Of a DNA stretch of 64,000 nucleotides, positions 27,426 to 38,300 are shown piece after piece (position 1 is the first letter of the stretch; every line of letters starts with the position of its first letter). The stretch spans positions 87,765-151,764 of the forward strand of contig CAYMEV010000001.1 of assembly GCA_964389675.1 (NCBI GenBank), in the 5' to 3' direction. A program made the position numbers and the translations under genes. This DNA comes from CAYMEV01 sp964389675 [NCBI: uncultured Candidatus Sumerlaeota bacterium]. Its GTDB lineage: Bacteria; CAYMEV01. The notes beneath the pieces are model-generated. The model searched no databases. It was not told where the DNA came from and saw nothing but the letters and a program-made list of their open reading frames with translations.

Positions 27426-28541
27426 TTATATATCCTCCAGTTGTTTATAAAGCTCTCTTTCCTGTGCAATGGCTTTTCTATTCAATAAATACCTGCAGAT
27501 ACCTGACCTGAGTGTATTGCCGGGATAGATGAAACTCCTCAGATAATTCAGTTTTCTGCTGAAGTGAAACTTATAGCTGTCAGCACCGGGGCCGAGGCAT
27601 AATGAATTATACTTTCCTGAATAGTGATAGACTGTCCGGTCAATTACAAGGGAACCAAATGATATATTCATGGGATTCTCATAGTTTCTGTCATAGCTTC
27701 CATCAATGGCATAGACCACACCGTTATATAAAAAACCTGTATTGTAGGCAATACATATTTCTTTTTCAAAATATGCGACACAGTATGGGTTTTCAACATT
27801 CATGATGATATCAGACATAAATTTGCCTTTGTCTTTATCTTCATAGTTGCTGTGCTTATTGGAGAGAAGCTTGGTGCCTGAGACAGCCTTGAGGTCATCC
27901 ATGATTTTTATAATATCACCCGGGTCCTGCAGGACCTTATAATTGATCAGAATACCCGATCTTGACAGTTTATTATTATATTTCTTCAAGTTTTTCTTAA
28001 GGTTCTTTGAATAGCTTTCTTTTATTATCTCAGGATAGTCTGCTCCGATTGGTAATTCCGTGCATGTCGAAACATCATGCATATACCTCTCAAAACCATT
28101 AAAATTCTTTGAAAAATCCGGTATGTATAAAAGCTTGAGAATGTCAAAATCCTCATTCTCATCCAGGTAATCCAGAAACAGCCCGAGGCAGCTTTCCCTC
28201 CTGCTACTGATCAGGTCAGAGTATATGCATGCCCATTGCTGTCCCAGAAATTCAATATATCTCAACCTGAGCTTTTTTCCTGCTATTTTCCTGATCCGGT
28301 CTACCCTGATAAATGGAGCAGCAGCGGTCAGTACTCCGTCTTCTCTCAGCAGCAGTACGCATAGCCTCTTGTTAAAACCGAATATACTGTCTTCAACATC
28401 CCTGAAACTTTCCCAGTAAGTCTTGAGCCATTCATGATTAATTGTCAATATTCTGTTATTGCATTTATTTTCCAGGTTTTTCCATTCAAGGTTAATTGAG
28501 CAAAATTCTTCTGAACTTTCTATCTTTTCTATTTCCAACAT
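27426..28541 (-). CDS. CelD/FemAB-like GNAT acyltransferase
   Basis: The 371-residue protein matches the architecture of the CelD-type Acetyltransf_6 family, a double GNAT-like fold. It has an N-terminal W-x2-L and HEWLKTYWESF segment, a basic SKNLKKNLKKYNNKL helix and a C-terminal VYAIDGSYD...PMNISFGSLVIDRTV region. Such proteins are common in exopolysaccharide operons and are thought to add acyl or aminoacyl groups to glycans or amino sugars. It is translationally coupled to the deacetylase-like gene (1-nt overlap). Confidence 0.75.
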   Translation of the reverse strand: MLEIEKIESSEEFCSINLEWKNLENKCNNRILTINHEWLKTYWESFRDVEDSIFGFNKRLCVLLLREDGVLTAAAPFIRVDRIRKIAGKKLRLRYIEFLGQQWACIYSDLISSRRESCLGLFLDYLDENEDFDILKLLYIPDFSKNFNGFERYMHDVSTCTELPIGADYPEIIKESYSKNLKKNLKKYNNKLSRSGILINYKVLQDPGDIIKIMDDLKAVSGTKLLSNKHSNYEDKDKGKFMSDIIMNVENPYCVAYFEKEICIAYNTGFLYNGVVYAIDGSYDRNYENPMNISFGSLVIDRTVYHYSGKYNSLCLGPGADSYKFHFSRKLNYLRSFIYPGNTLRSGICRYLLNRKAIAQERELYKQLEDI

Positions 28542-29707
28542 CAGATCAGTCTGTACTTTCCGGGTTTAAGGCCATTATAGACCCAGTAGCCGTTTTTATA
28601 AAGGCCATGCTGTCTTTCATTATTTTCCAGATTAAGGATTTCATTTTTATCATGCCTGATTGATATTTCAGGTTCAGAACAACTGCCTGTGTTTATGATC
28701 TCAAATCTGTTCTCATCTACCTCTTTGATCTCGATACTTTTATAATTGTTAAAATATTCAGCTAATTCACCGCATTTAGTATGCCAGACATCATAGCCCC
28801 GCAATATCCCGTATATTTCATCAATGGAATTCAGATCGTCATAAATATTATATCTTTGCCTCCTGCCGTCAGTCCTGCTGTTTTGACAGTGTTCCTGAAT
28901 TGTTATCGGAAGCCCTTTCTCATAAAGGTAGGACAGAAAAGCCCTGTTTTTATAAAGGGAGTAACCGGTTTTAATATATTTCAGGACAGGAAAGCGATAT
29001 TTATCAAGTGAAAGGCTGTATTTTCTGAAAATATCTCCGCTGACATTTGCAGGTATATTTACAATATTGCAGCCATCCCCGATATAACTGCATTCATTCC
29101 CTCCTGATTTCCTGTTCATCATATCTGCTGATGATACCCACCATTTAAAACCCAGTTCCTTTATAATGCCTGTCAGGAATTCATTGTTTTTGTATCCGGG
29201 TGTCTTGCCTCCTCTCATCCTGATACCTGAAATTTTTTCAAAGCTGTCCAATGCCTGCCTTATAGCCCCGGTATCCCCGAAGTTAAAGTATTCAAATTCA
29301 TTCTCCCATACTGAAAAGGAAGGATTATCAGGATCCTTGTACCTTCCATGGTGTATGCCATGAAATGCAAACTCAAACCTGTCTGACAGCATTCCGGAAA
29401 ACGTAATGAAATCTTCATCATATTCCCTGAAGAAGACCCTGTATCCCGCATTTCTGTTCTGGGCTCCATGCTTTTCCAGAGGCATAAAGACAGTCCCCCT
29501 TATCTCCGGGTATTTATCAAACAGGTTTTTGTACAGGTAGGCAAACAGTGAATCCTGATCCATCATACCGTACCCCCAGTCATTTGAAGGGTTCAGGGTA
29601 CCGTCGATGCTTGTATATGTCAGAGAAAGATCATCAAGGAATAATATGCAGCATGTTTTATGGTCATTGAAATACCTGCATTTTTCTATTCTATTCATTC
29701 TTTTCAT
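28541..29707 (-). CDS. Polysaccharide-deacetylase-like protein
   Basis: A 388-residue protein with the layout of the NodB/DUF2334-type deacetylase superfamily: an early aspartate pair in LFLDDLSLTY (about 25) that would act as base and metal ligand, and FHGIHHG (about 117-123), which supplies two histidines in place of the usual HSxxH. A GGKTPGYKNNE motif (about 170) resembles the R-x-P-Y/G region. It would remove N- or O-acetyl groups from a sugar or glycan. Together with the adjacent acyltransferases it implies acyl exchange on the polymer. No signal peptide is visible, so it may act in the cytoplasm. It overlaps the GT gene at 29691 by 17 nt. Confidence 0.7.
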   Translation of the reverse strand: MKRMNRIEKCRYFNDHKTCCILFLDDLSLTYTSIDGTLNPSNDWGYGMMDQDSLFAYLYKNLFDKYPEIRGTVFMPLEKHGAQNRNAGYRVFFREYDEDFITFSGMLSDRFEFAFHGIHHGRYKDPDNPSFSVWENEFEYFNFGDTGAIRQALDSFEKISGIRMRGGKTPGYKNNEFLTGIIKELGFKWWVSSADMMNRKSGGNECSYIGDGCNIVNIPANVSGDIFRKYSLSLDKYRFPVLKYIKTGYSLYKNRAFLSYLYEKGLPITIQEHCQNSRTDGRRQRYNIYDDLNSIDEIYGILRGYDVWHTKCGELAEYFNNYKSIEIKEVDENRFEIINTGSCSEPEISIRHDKNEILNLENNERQHGLYKNGYWVYNGLKPGKYRLI

Positions 29708-30692
29708 TCAGCACTTCCAATACCTTATTTTCCAGATCATCAATATTCCTGTTCTCAAAAAGCACAGCATCCCTGTGCCTTTTACAGCAATTGCTCGCAA
29801 TAGCCGGGCAGTTAAAGTATAAAGCCTCATCGATGCTGATGCCGTAACCATCCTTATAGGTAGGCCTGATAAATATATCGGCCTTTTTCAGCAAAGGCCA
29901 GTATTCATCTTTGTTTATCAAAAAGAAGAGATTATTTTCTATATTTGATTCGCCTGCACTTTTTTTGATCTTTTCATAATAATCCCTGTCATTTATCTCA
30001 GCCAGCGCAAAAATCAAGCCTGCAGAAGGGAATTTTGCAGTCAGCCTTTTCATTAGCATAAGGCACAGGTCAATCCCGTACAGGTCTATACCGTCTCTGA
30101 ACAAAATCCTTGATGCATTCGCAATGATCAGAGGAGAATGGTTTTCTATGAAATCAGTTATATCCGCACTCAATGATCTTATAAGATTTTCCTCACTCTT
30201 ATATGGAGGTATAAAGGCATTTTGTATGACAGGCTGCAGGGGAAGGTTAAAGCCCTGTTTCTCCATCTCTTTCAAAATAGCATCTCCCACAAGGACAAGA
30301 CGTGAAAGAGATACAGCGGATATATCCTTCCTGACCCATCTCAAATTATGGTTATTATGGACAATAAGTATGATTTCCAGTCTGAGGGCAGATTTCAGGC
30401 ATTTTATGAGAAATCGGGACAGGCCCCCCACATAGCTGTTAAAAAGTATAACCCTGTATCTCCTGAATAGAATAAAGTATACAAGTTTCAGTGCATTGAT
30501 AATTTTTTGATATAAATTATGAGGATATCTTAAAAACCTGAGATCAATTCTCTTTCTGGAGAGGAGATTGATTAATCTGTCGCAAAAAACGGACACTCCT
30601 CCGATTGGAGGCGGAAGCGGGCCTGAAATAATTATTTTGTTTACCGGGTATTTTCCAAAAAGGGATTTTATAAGTTCATTCTCATCAAACAT
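29691..30692 (-). CDS. Glycosyltransferase, GT4-like
   Basis: The 333-residue protein starts with a GT-B glycine-rich loop (IIISGPLPPPIGGVSVFCDRL) that is typical of GT4 enzymes, and has the donor-site FIRPTYKDGYGISIDEAL with the E-x-x-x-x-x-x-E-like region near residue 285. It transfers an unknown sugar to the growing lipid-linked oligosaccharide. It is the first gene of the seven-gene minus-strand operon that runs to 22946 and is divergent from the gene at 30865 across a 172-nt AT-rich gap. Confidence 0.8.
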   Translation of the reverse strand: MFDENELIKSLFGKYPVNKIIISGPLPPPIGGVSVFCDRLINLLSRKRIDLRFLRYPHNLYQKIINALKLVYFILFRRYRVILFNSYVGGLSRFLIKCLKSALRLEIILIVHNNHNLRWVRKDISAVSLSRLVLVGDAILKEMEKQGFNLPLQPVIQNAFIPPYKSEENLIRSLSADITDFIENHSPLIIANASRILFRDGIDLYGIDLCLMLMKRLTAKFPSAGLIFALAEINDRDYYEKIKKSAGESNIENNLFFLINKDEYWPLLKKADIFIRPTYKDGYGISIDEALYFNCPAIASNCCKRHRDAVLFENRNIDDLENKVLEVLNEKNE

Positions 30693-30864
30693 TGTTCATA
30701 CTCTGTTTCATATGCGATATAATCATTAATCATTTGCTTTTGTCAAGTTTTTTTGATAAAGAGAGTATTCGGATCATAATAATAATCATGTTTTGTGATT
30801 TTATTTGCTTTATTTGAAATTTTGGATACCATCTGAAACTGAAAAAAAATAACGGGAATTTAAT

Positions 30865-32421
30865 ATGGAAAATGAAAAAAAACCTGACTCCGGCAATATT
30901 ATAGAGCCCTCTGCAAACCTTCTGATACTCTATGAGACTCTTAAGAAAAAAAAGAGGCTGATTATCAGATGCTTCATATTTTTAAGTATACTGCTTTTCG
31001 GCCTGGCATATTTTCTCTATATCTGCCAGATAAAGAAATATACAACCGAGGCAGAATTCACACTGGCTTTTGATGGCGTCACAAGCGGAAGGTATCCAAA
31101 CAATGCAGCCTTTGATGAGGCAGATATCCTGGATTTATCGATATTAACAGAGGTATACAGGAATAATTTCCTGGAACCGGTTATGGATTTTACAGAATTT
31201 AAGGATGCCATTACAATAACTCAGACAAATGATAATATTGCCATGCTTGAGATGGAATATTCATACAAATATTATGAACCAAAGCTTTCTCTGAGTGAAA
31301 AGATGAAACTGGAAGAGCTTTTCAGAAGCCGGAAGGAAAGCATGCAGAAACCTGTTTTCAAAATATCCTTTTCCCGGGAGTCAAGGTTTGAAAAGCTGGC
31401 GCATGTGCAGAAAGCAAAGATCATAAATGACATATTGAGAGAATATTCAGTATTTGCTGCAAAGCTGAAGGGAGCTAATCAGTACAGAGCTTCCCTAATA
31501 AGTACAGAGATCCTCAAGGATCTAAAAAACTACGAAAACCAGCCTCTGATACATCTGGACAAGGTCCAGACAATAATTGATGAACTCCTTGAAGACATAG
31601 ATTTTATAAAGAATATGCCCGGGGCATCACTTATCAGGATCAAGGATGGAATTACCATTTTTGACCTTGAATATTATATCAAGCATCTGCAATTCAATGA
31701 ATTAATGCCTTCAGCACTGATTGCAAAGGAGATCATGGATTCAGATGAGATCCTTCTGAATATTAATTATATCAAGATCCGGCTTAACACACTCGAGCTG
31801 GAAAAAGAAAAGCTTGACTCGCAATATGAATCATATAAGCAGAACCTTTTCAGTTATGTTAAAAGCTCCAACCCAGCAGCCAGGCTGTTTGATACTGAAT
31901 CCCCGTATATGACGGAAAGTGAATATCCGAGAGAACCTTCTTACATGATACCTCAGTTCAGCTCATCCTTTGTAGAGACAATAATGGATCTTTTCAAAGA
32001 AGAATATGATTCAAAGTTCATACAGGAGCTTATATCGAAGATATCCTCAGTCGGGATAGATAAAACGATGATCGACAACAGGATCAACAAATACAATTCA
32101 CTGCTCAAAAACCTCAATGATTACAAGGCTTTACTGCCTGAATCCCTTATCCCGGCAGAACCGGAAGCATCATTCCTGCTTACAAAGGATCAGATAGTGA
32201 CCAACCTGCGTAATATTATTAATGATATGAATGCTATCTATAGTCAGTTGACACGGCTTAATACAAAGTCCGAAAGCATAATCTACCGCTTTACAAAACC
32301 TGCCTTTACAAAAATCCAGATAGATTATATGGGATATCAGATATTCATTATTGCATTGCTTGTACTGGTATTGATAATGTCTGTTCTTCTGGCATCTATC
32401 CTGTTCATATATCACAGGTGA
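30865..32421 (+). CDS. Inner-membrane protein with chain-length-regulator topology
   Basis: No family recognised by name. The 518-residue protein has a short cytoplasmic N-terminus, a transmembrane helix at about 33-54, a large mostly helical periplasmic part (about 55-488) and a second transmembrane helix at about 490-514. That is the topology of Wzz-type polysaccharide co-polymerases. It has no tyrosine kinase domain. It is clearly paralogous to the gene at 32429: both have a YTTEAEF/YYEMDFE strand, an F-x-G-x-[ST]-x-G-x-YPN motif after the first helix and a following DI-x-x-x-[EL] helix. Position inside the glycan locus supports a role in chain length or export, as inference. Confidence 0.6.
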   Translation: MENEKKPDSGNIIEPSANLLILYETLKKKKRLIIRCFIFLSILLFGLAYFLYICQIKKYTTEAEFTLAFDGVTSGRYPNNAAFDEADILDLSILTEVYRNNFLEPVMDFTEFKDAITITQTNDNIAMLEMEYSYKYYEPKLSLSEKMKLEELFRSRKESMQKPVFKISFSRESRFEKLAHVQKAKIINDILREYSVFAAKLKGANQYRASLISTEILKDLKNYENQPLIHLDKVQTIIDELLEDIDFIKNMPGASLIRIKDGITIFDLEYYIKHLQFNELMPSALIAKEIMDSDEILLNINYIKIRLNTLELEKEKLDSQYESYKQNLFSYVKSSNPAARLFDTESPYMTESEYPREPSYMIPQFSSSFVETIMDLFKEEYDSKFIQELISKISSVGIDKTMIDNRINKYNSLLKNLNDYKALLPESLIPAEPEASFLLTKDQIVTNLRNIINDMNAIYSQLTRLNTKSESIIYRFTKPAFTKIQIDYMGYQIFIIALLVLVLIMSVLLASILFIYHR

Positions 32422-32428
32422 CCTGAGA

Positions 32429-33937
32429 TTATCTGCCTTTCTTTTTTTTGGAAGCCTCGCTGATAATAAAAAGGACGGCAAACCAGGCAAACATACACAA
32501 AAGAAAGACCCTTCTGAAGCCTATTTTCCTGCTTATGACAGTGGAAGGCTCTGTCTTAACGGCATACAGGCTTCCTTCACTGTTTACAAGGTCGGTTATG
32601 CTTATCTTTCTGTAGAGATTATTCAGCTCGCCTATTATGTATGTAAGCTCACTGGAAATATCCTCTATGCTTTCGGTTACATATTCCCTGGTCACAAGCC
32701 TCTTGGAGGGATCCTTTGAAAAATTGACATTTTCCTTTATGATCTTCTGCAGCTCAAGATAGCCTTCAAGGTCCTTTTCAGCTTCTGTTATCGACAGGGA
32801 TGAATTTATTATTTTATTTATGATGTTCTGCCTGAACTCATAATCAACATTGTTCCTTGCAATGCTGATTATATTATCAAGGAAGGAAATTCCAACCCTT
32901 GACGGAACATTTTTGCTACCCGGCCTGTCATCGCCTGCCTTACTGATCATTGCCCCTTCATCTGTATATATGCTTAGATAGAGGCTGAATGATGTGTCAT
33001 ATATCTCCTTGATATTGTAAAGAAGGGCCATATTGGTATTAAGGTAGGAAATAATATTGCTCAGATAGATGTCTATGTAAAAGTGTTCTGCCTTATCCTC
33101 TGTAGTGATTAAAAATGACAGGGGCGTTATTTTATGGCTTTCAAGCGCATTCAGCATATATTCCATATCGCTGATACCCAGGCCTTCATCTGTATATGCA
33201 GTTCTTACGGAAGGAATAGAACCCAGTGACCTTATATTATCCCGGACATAGCTTACCATACTTTTTGTTTTATCCAGGAATACAAACCAGTTATCATTTG
33301 TATCCAGATAATCATTATATTTCAGTATATTCTCAGTTGTTATAGGGAACTGGTACAGGCATATGCTCCTTTCGTCAATCGATACTTCCCTCCAGCATTC
33401 CAGAATATCCGTAAATATTTTTGAGGCTGTATCCAGTGGCAGGCTGTTATCCCTCCTCAGGAAAATAAAGGTATAATTAGGGTCAAAGGCTGTATTCAGT
33501 TTTGATTTATACTCATCTTCCAGCCATATTCTTTCCCTGGGATCAATATCATGGCTCTTCAGCCTGCCGAAGTATTCGGCCTGAAGCTTATGTGGGGTGT
33601 CATTCTTCTGAATGATGGCAATGGAGTTTACAAAATCCCTGTAATCAATATAACTCTCAAGCCTGTTCTTCTCATAGACCTTCTCCAGTATTTCCCCGGA
33701 GATTATATCATTAGCATTGAAAAGCAGTCCGTTAGGGTATTCCCCTCTTGATATCCCGCTGAATAAAAGCTCAAAATCCATCTCGTAATAGGCAGTTGTA
33801 CCCTGCATAAAAAAAATCAGGATTGCAGCAATGATAAAGACCGTTAAGCTGATCAGAAAAGCCCCTGCTGAACAGTTTAACCTCATTGGAAAATCCTTTA
33901 TCAGATCCTTAAATTTCCCTTTAAAAAAAATGGACAA
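32429..33937 (-). CDS. Paralogous inner-membrane protein with chain-length-regulator topology
   Basis: A 502-residue paralogue of the protein at 30865, encoded convergently with only seven nucleotides between the stops. It has a first transmembrane helix at about 26-46, a large helical periplasmic domain and a second transmembrane helix at about 477-495, followed by a short basic tail. It shares the LLFSGISRGEYPN motif (LAFDGVTSGRYPN in the partner). Some Wzz-like systems use two subunits, so a hetero-oligomer is possible, as inference. No enzymatic motif is visible. Confidence 0.6.
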   Translation of the reverse strand: MSIFFKGKFKDLIKDFPMRLNCSAGAFLISLTVFIIAAILIFFMQGTTAYYEMDFELLFSGISRGEYPNGLLFNANDIISGEILEKVYEKNRLESYIDYRDFVNSIAIIQKNDTPHKLQAEYFGRLKSHDIDPRERIWLEDEYKSKLNTAFDPNYTFIFLRRDNSLPLDTASKIFTDILECWREVSIDERSICLYQFPITTENILKYNDYLDTNDNWFVFLDKTKSMVSYVRDNIRSLGSIPSVRTAYTDEGLGISDMEYMLNALESHKITPLSFLITTEDKAEHFYIDIYLSNIISYLNTNMALLYNIKEIYDTSFSLYLSIYTDEGAMISKAGDDRPGSKNVPSRVGISFLDNIISIARNNVDYEFRQNIINKIINSSLSITEAEKDLEGYLELQKIIKENVNFSKDPSKRLVTREYVTESIEDISSELTYIIGELNNLYRKISITDLVNSEGSLYAVKTEPSTVISRKIGFRRVFLLCMFAWFAVLFIISEASKKKKGR

Positions 33938-34040
33938 AATAAATCTCCCGTCTAATTTCTGTTTTTATATCTCAAGTGCAAATCGATACAATTATTGCAG
34001 AGAATCAAAAAATATCAAGTGAAAAAAGATTTGCATTTTA

Positions 34041-35279
34041 TTATTTTACAGCTTTCCTGATTACCTGGTCATATACTTTTATAATATCTTTATAATATCT
34101 CTCCCTGCTGAATTTTTCAGACACGGTCTTTACAGCATTATCTGATAAAAGCCTGTATATCTCATCAGTGATACTGGCTGTTTTTTCAATAGCTGATGAA
34201 AGCGATCTTTTATCACCGGGCTTGAAGAGATAACCGTTAAAACCATCCTTTATTATTTCCGGTATTCCGCCAATATCTGCACCAATAGCTGGCTTTCCGG
34301 ATGCCATGGCCTCTATGAGCGACATGGGATTATTCTCATACCATTCAGACGGTATGACAAGAAATCCCGCCTCCCTTACCAGTTTTTTCAGCAGGTCAGA
34401 TCTGACATACCCGAGGACTTCAATGTTTTTTATATTGTCCCGGCTGATCCTTCCTTTTACCATGCCCATAAGAGGGCCATCCCCCGCTATCTTCAAGCTC
34501 AAATTGCCGAAATCACGGAATGCATCAATAAGGGTCAATAAGCCCTTTTCCTTTGAAATCCTTCCAGCATAAAGGTAGTATTTGCCGCGGGTGCTGACTG
34601 GCTTATATTGATTTATATCCACAAAGTTATTTATGACCTTTGTCTTTTCAGTCATCTGCTTCCTGTACTGCAGGTGCTTCTTCATTATAAAACTGCTGGG
34701 CATGATGAACATATCAATATTCTTTTCATATGAAAAGAAAAGGTCCCTTATATAGGATTCCAATGACTGTAATATGCTGTAAGGGATATTCCCTTTACAG
34801 CATTTACTGGTTATGCAGTGAAAATAGCCCTTATTACAGCATTTTTCACATATATTGCCCTTATTATCCAGAAGTGAATAGACAGGGCAAAGCATCTTGT
34901 ATTCGTGAACTGTCATCACAATGGGAATGCCATGTTTCCTGATTACCGGGATGATTGAAGATGTCAGCCTTCCGTAAAATATATGCAGATGCACGATATC
35001 AGGCCTAAAGTCATAAAGAAGCTTGTCAAGCTTCTTCCTGCTCTCGCTGGAAAAGATAAATCTGAAGCCTTTTCCCAATCCGGAAAGTAAACCCTGGTTA
35101 TTGTAGCTGACCGGCCTGATGAAATAATTGCTGTAACTGCTTCCAGGGGATTCAGGATCGCTTACGCTGAAACTTGCAACATCATGCCCCTTATCCTCAA
35201 GAAGGTTTATGGTGTCAAGATAGACCCTTTCAGAACCTCCCTTTATATAGTGGTAATTATTTGCCTGAAGAATCTTCAT
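34041..35279 (-). CDS. Glycosyltransferase family 4 with cysteine-rich insert
   Basis: The 412-residue GT4 enzyme begins ILQANNYHYIKGGSERV, the usual GT4 glycine loop. It contains an insert with six or more cysteines (CPVYSL...CEKCCNKGYFHC...KCC, about 131-160), seen in a GT4 subset and possibly zinc-binding. The donor lobe is clear: YAGRISKEKGLLTLIDAF, then PSEWYENNPMSLIEAMASGKPAIG with the E-x7-E motif (about 315-335). It adds an unknown sugar during surface-glycan synthesis. It lies 53 nt after the C25 peptidase at 35333 and is probably co-transcribed with it. Confidence 0.85.
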   Translation of the reverse strand: MKILQANNYHYIKGGSERVYLDTINLLEDKGHDVASFSVSDPESPGSSYSNYFIRPVSYNNQGLLSGLGKGFRFIFSSESRKKLDKLLYDFRPDIVHLHIFYGRLTSSIIPVIRKHGIPIVMTVHEYKMLCPVYSLLDNKGNICEKCCNKGYFHCITSKCCKGNIPYSILQSLESYIRDLFFSYEKNIDMFIMPSSFIMKKHLQYRKQMTEKTKVINNFVDINQYKPVSTRGKYYLYAGRISKEKGLLTLIDAFRDFGNLSLKIAGDGPLMGMVKGRISRDNIKNIEVLGYVRSDLLKKLVREAGFLVIPSEWYENNPMSLIEAMASGKPAIGADIGGIPEIIKDGFNGYLFKPGDKRSLSSAIEKTASITDEIYRLLSDNAVKTVSEKFSRERYYKDIIKVYDQVIRKAVK

Positions 35280-35297
35280 AATGTTCTATTTTTCCCC

Positions 35298-35322
35298 GGA
35301 AGCCGGGCCTAAGCCGACTTCC
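35298..35322 (-). other. Hairpin between the C25 and GT4 genes
   Basis: A 9-bp stem (35298-35306 with 35314-35322, one G-U pair in the minus-strand RNA) and a 7-nt loop lies in the 53-nt gap. It is followed on the minus strand by GGGGAAAAAT rather than a U-tract, so it is not a classical terminator. It could stabilise or process the upstream mRNA, or mask the ribosome site of the GT4 gene. Confidence 0.35.
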
Positions 35323-35332
35323 GTACTCAATA

Positions 35333-38300
35333 TCAGTTATAAACCATCCTTATCTTCCATGTCTCTGAGCCTGAACCTGCATAAACTGCCTCAAGTATAT
35401 AAAAAAACGGTCTCCCCGCAACTATCAAATCACTGTACTGATAGTCAAAAGGCTCTGAAGGGCCTCCCTGACCTGGAAGCAATGATGAATTAAGCTTTAC
35501 AGGGGGATAGGAAACAAAAGGACTGACCTTTCTTGCAGACTGCCTGTAGATATTCCACCCCAGAAGGTCAACCTCTGACAGGGTTCCCCAGGAAATGCTG
35601 ACCTGTGATCCTGAAGCTTCAGCTGTAAAATAATCAAGTTCCACGCCCTCAGGAGGATTATCCAGGGTAATGATTATCTCCATATTAATTATACTGCTTA
35701 GTGAATAGACTGAAGGCGAGTTGCCGGATGCCCAATCCAGCGGGTCACCATTATAGGAATCCGTATAGGCATATATTGACCTTTTATTCGATGTCGAACT
35801 CCAGTAGCACTCGCCATACTCATATGTCCATGAAGAATTGTTAAAGGAGAGGTCAACCATAAGGTTATCTGTGCCGTTATATTCAAAAGGAGTTGAGAAG
35901 ATAAACTCTACCCATCCTGTCTGTGATATGGTTTCATTATTCTGATATACTACAGTCCAGCCGGTACTCTCAAATACAGCACTTGTGTCATAATCCTGCT
36001 TTGAAGTATGTTTAAGCCTTATTGTCCAGTTATTGAGCACCATCCCTGGCAGCTCAGCCACATAAATGCTTAAGGCATGCATTGTACTGGGAAAGCCTCC
36101 AAGCTCAGATGCCCGGTAGATTACCTGTGTCCTGTTATCATGATAGTAGGTGTATAATGGGGCATAATCCACAGTGGAGTTACCACTGCCAATACTCAGT
36201 ATATTTTCTGATGTAATCCTCATATCAAAATCAAAAGTCCCGCTTCCCAGGGTACATGTCCAGTCAAGTGTGAACTGAACATTAGTGCCATGAGGGCAAT
36301 CCCCTGAGATCTGTATCTTATAGGGGGAATTATTATAAGCGTTTCCTCCTGAAGGGATACTGGGATAGTCTGAGTTATCCTGGAGGATGGTCACATATTG
36401 CGAGTCTGAAGATAGAACCCCGTTCAGGTTAATAGCGGCCTGGTTACCAAGGTTTTTCAGATTAATATCCAGGTCAAAGGTTTCCCCTATATTTGGAAGT
36501 CCATTATTATTCCCTTCGCTGTCATCGATACTGAAATTATTATAAACCGGATGCGGGCCTTCTATCAGCACTGATGTATTTGCTTCAATGGATGGGTCCC
36601 CAAGAAGATTATGGCAGAAATGCACCCACCTGAATGAATAATCTGAATTTGCAGTCCCGACAAGCTGCACTTTGGATTGTGTAAATGCAGCACCGATATT
36701 ATGCTGATATGTATCTTCGAGCACATACCTGAATATCCAGTCATCATAGGAAAAAGATGGCCCGTGCTGATCATGGGCATATGTTCCTATACCATACCTT
36801 GAGGCACCTATATATATCACTGAGCCCCCGTTTGCATTACGCACAAAAGCCTCCCCCATGCATGGATCGGAAGGGCTTGAGACCTCCGGGTCAAAGGCAT
36901 TTGATGTACAGGCTATTGTAATTATAATTCCGGGGGTATTGTCTAAGGCAAGGGCATCACTCGAGTAAAAGTCAGCCCCTGACTCCATGCCCCAGACTGT
37001 GACACCGCCGTGGGTAGCCATGTGAAAAAGGTTCATACCCTGGTTGAGCAGGTTTGAGAGAGTCGAAACCGAAACAGTTGTAACAGAATCATAAAGTGTG
37101 TACTTATTATGGACCGGCCAGTATGGCTGTATAAATTCACTGTACATCATCTCGCTTTTTGCTTCAGCATCCCCGCTTGTCCAGAGCATAACCCCGCTTA
37201 ACAGCATATTTTCTGCAAATTCCGGGAGATGTACTGATTCATTATATTCATCTACCTTGCTTAAATAATCAAGTATCTGCTGCTGGGTCCTCACTGCAAG
37301 CCTTCCAATAATTACATCAGGTGAAATATCAGCATTATCCACATTCATCTCACCCAGCCTGCCGTCATTATCTGCATCCCAGTCAAACTGGCTGTCAAAA
37401 CAGGTGTAGAAAACATCACCAGGCAATGTATTATCAGATTCCTTCTTAAAATCCAAATATCCATATACATTCTGGTCCGGAACGCTGTATGTCGAATTAT
37501 CCCCTCCATCGCCTACAAGAAAGACATATGTAATATTATTGTTCTGGACATACTGGGATATGCAGTTCTTGATCTTCAGCTGGACTGTTTCACCGGAATA
37601 GGAAGAGCTGATATCAGATACGGTCAGGATAACACTGCTTATTCCCGACTCCTCCCTGAAGGAAGCATATGTTTCAACTGCAGGCTTTAAGGAATCAGTG
37701 GTTATAATAAGCATATCATAATCAGTAGCTTTTCTGTTAAGGTCCAGTTTAGAGGGATAAAAAAGCTCAAGATCCTCCGGATTCTCGACCAAAGACCTTA
37801 CCATGCCGTTAAAGACACTATTTCCCCTGTACTTTGCCAGTTCCTTTTCATCCGCATATTCAAGGAAAATTTCAAAGCCAAGGTCCTTGTAAAGGTAAAG
37901 TTCATCAGCTGATGTATCATATTCAAATGGGCAGTATGCAAAATAAAGCACATTGAATCCCCTTATCCTGCCGGTTGATTGCAGGATTATCCTCTCAGAC
38001 GGATATACAAGCCCGCTGCCGTATACTCCCTTATTCGGCTGAATAAAGTTCCGCCCTGGTTTTGATATAATTTCATAACCCTGGAAGGGATACGGGGCAA
38101 ACCTGCCGATAAAGGACCGTTCAGATTCATTTGCAGTTATACCTGAAACAGAAGTATTTTCAGGAATCAGGACCCTTAGCATAAATGCAGGAAGGTCAGG
38201 GTCCCCTTCTCTGGCAAAAGAAAACGCATTAATATCGTCATACCAAACCCTGCAGAAGCCTTCGGCCTTTTTTATCTCAAGCCTGTCAGGGTCAAAATGC

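Noticed and set aside
22946-30692. Exosortase/PEP-CTERM system with the glycan genes
   Set aside because: No exosortase-like membrane protein and no PEP-CTERM tails were seen; the membrane proteins fit Wzx and Wzy/WaaL types.
35298-35322. Rho-independent terminator between the C25 and GT4 genes
   Set aside because: The stem is good, but it is followed by G4A5 instead of a U-tract on the minus strand and has no T-run on the plus strand; listed only as a hairpin.
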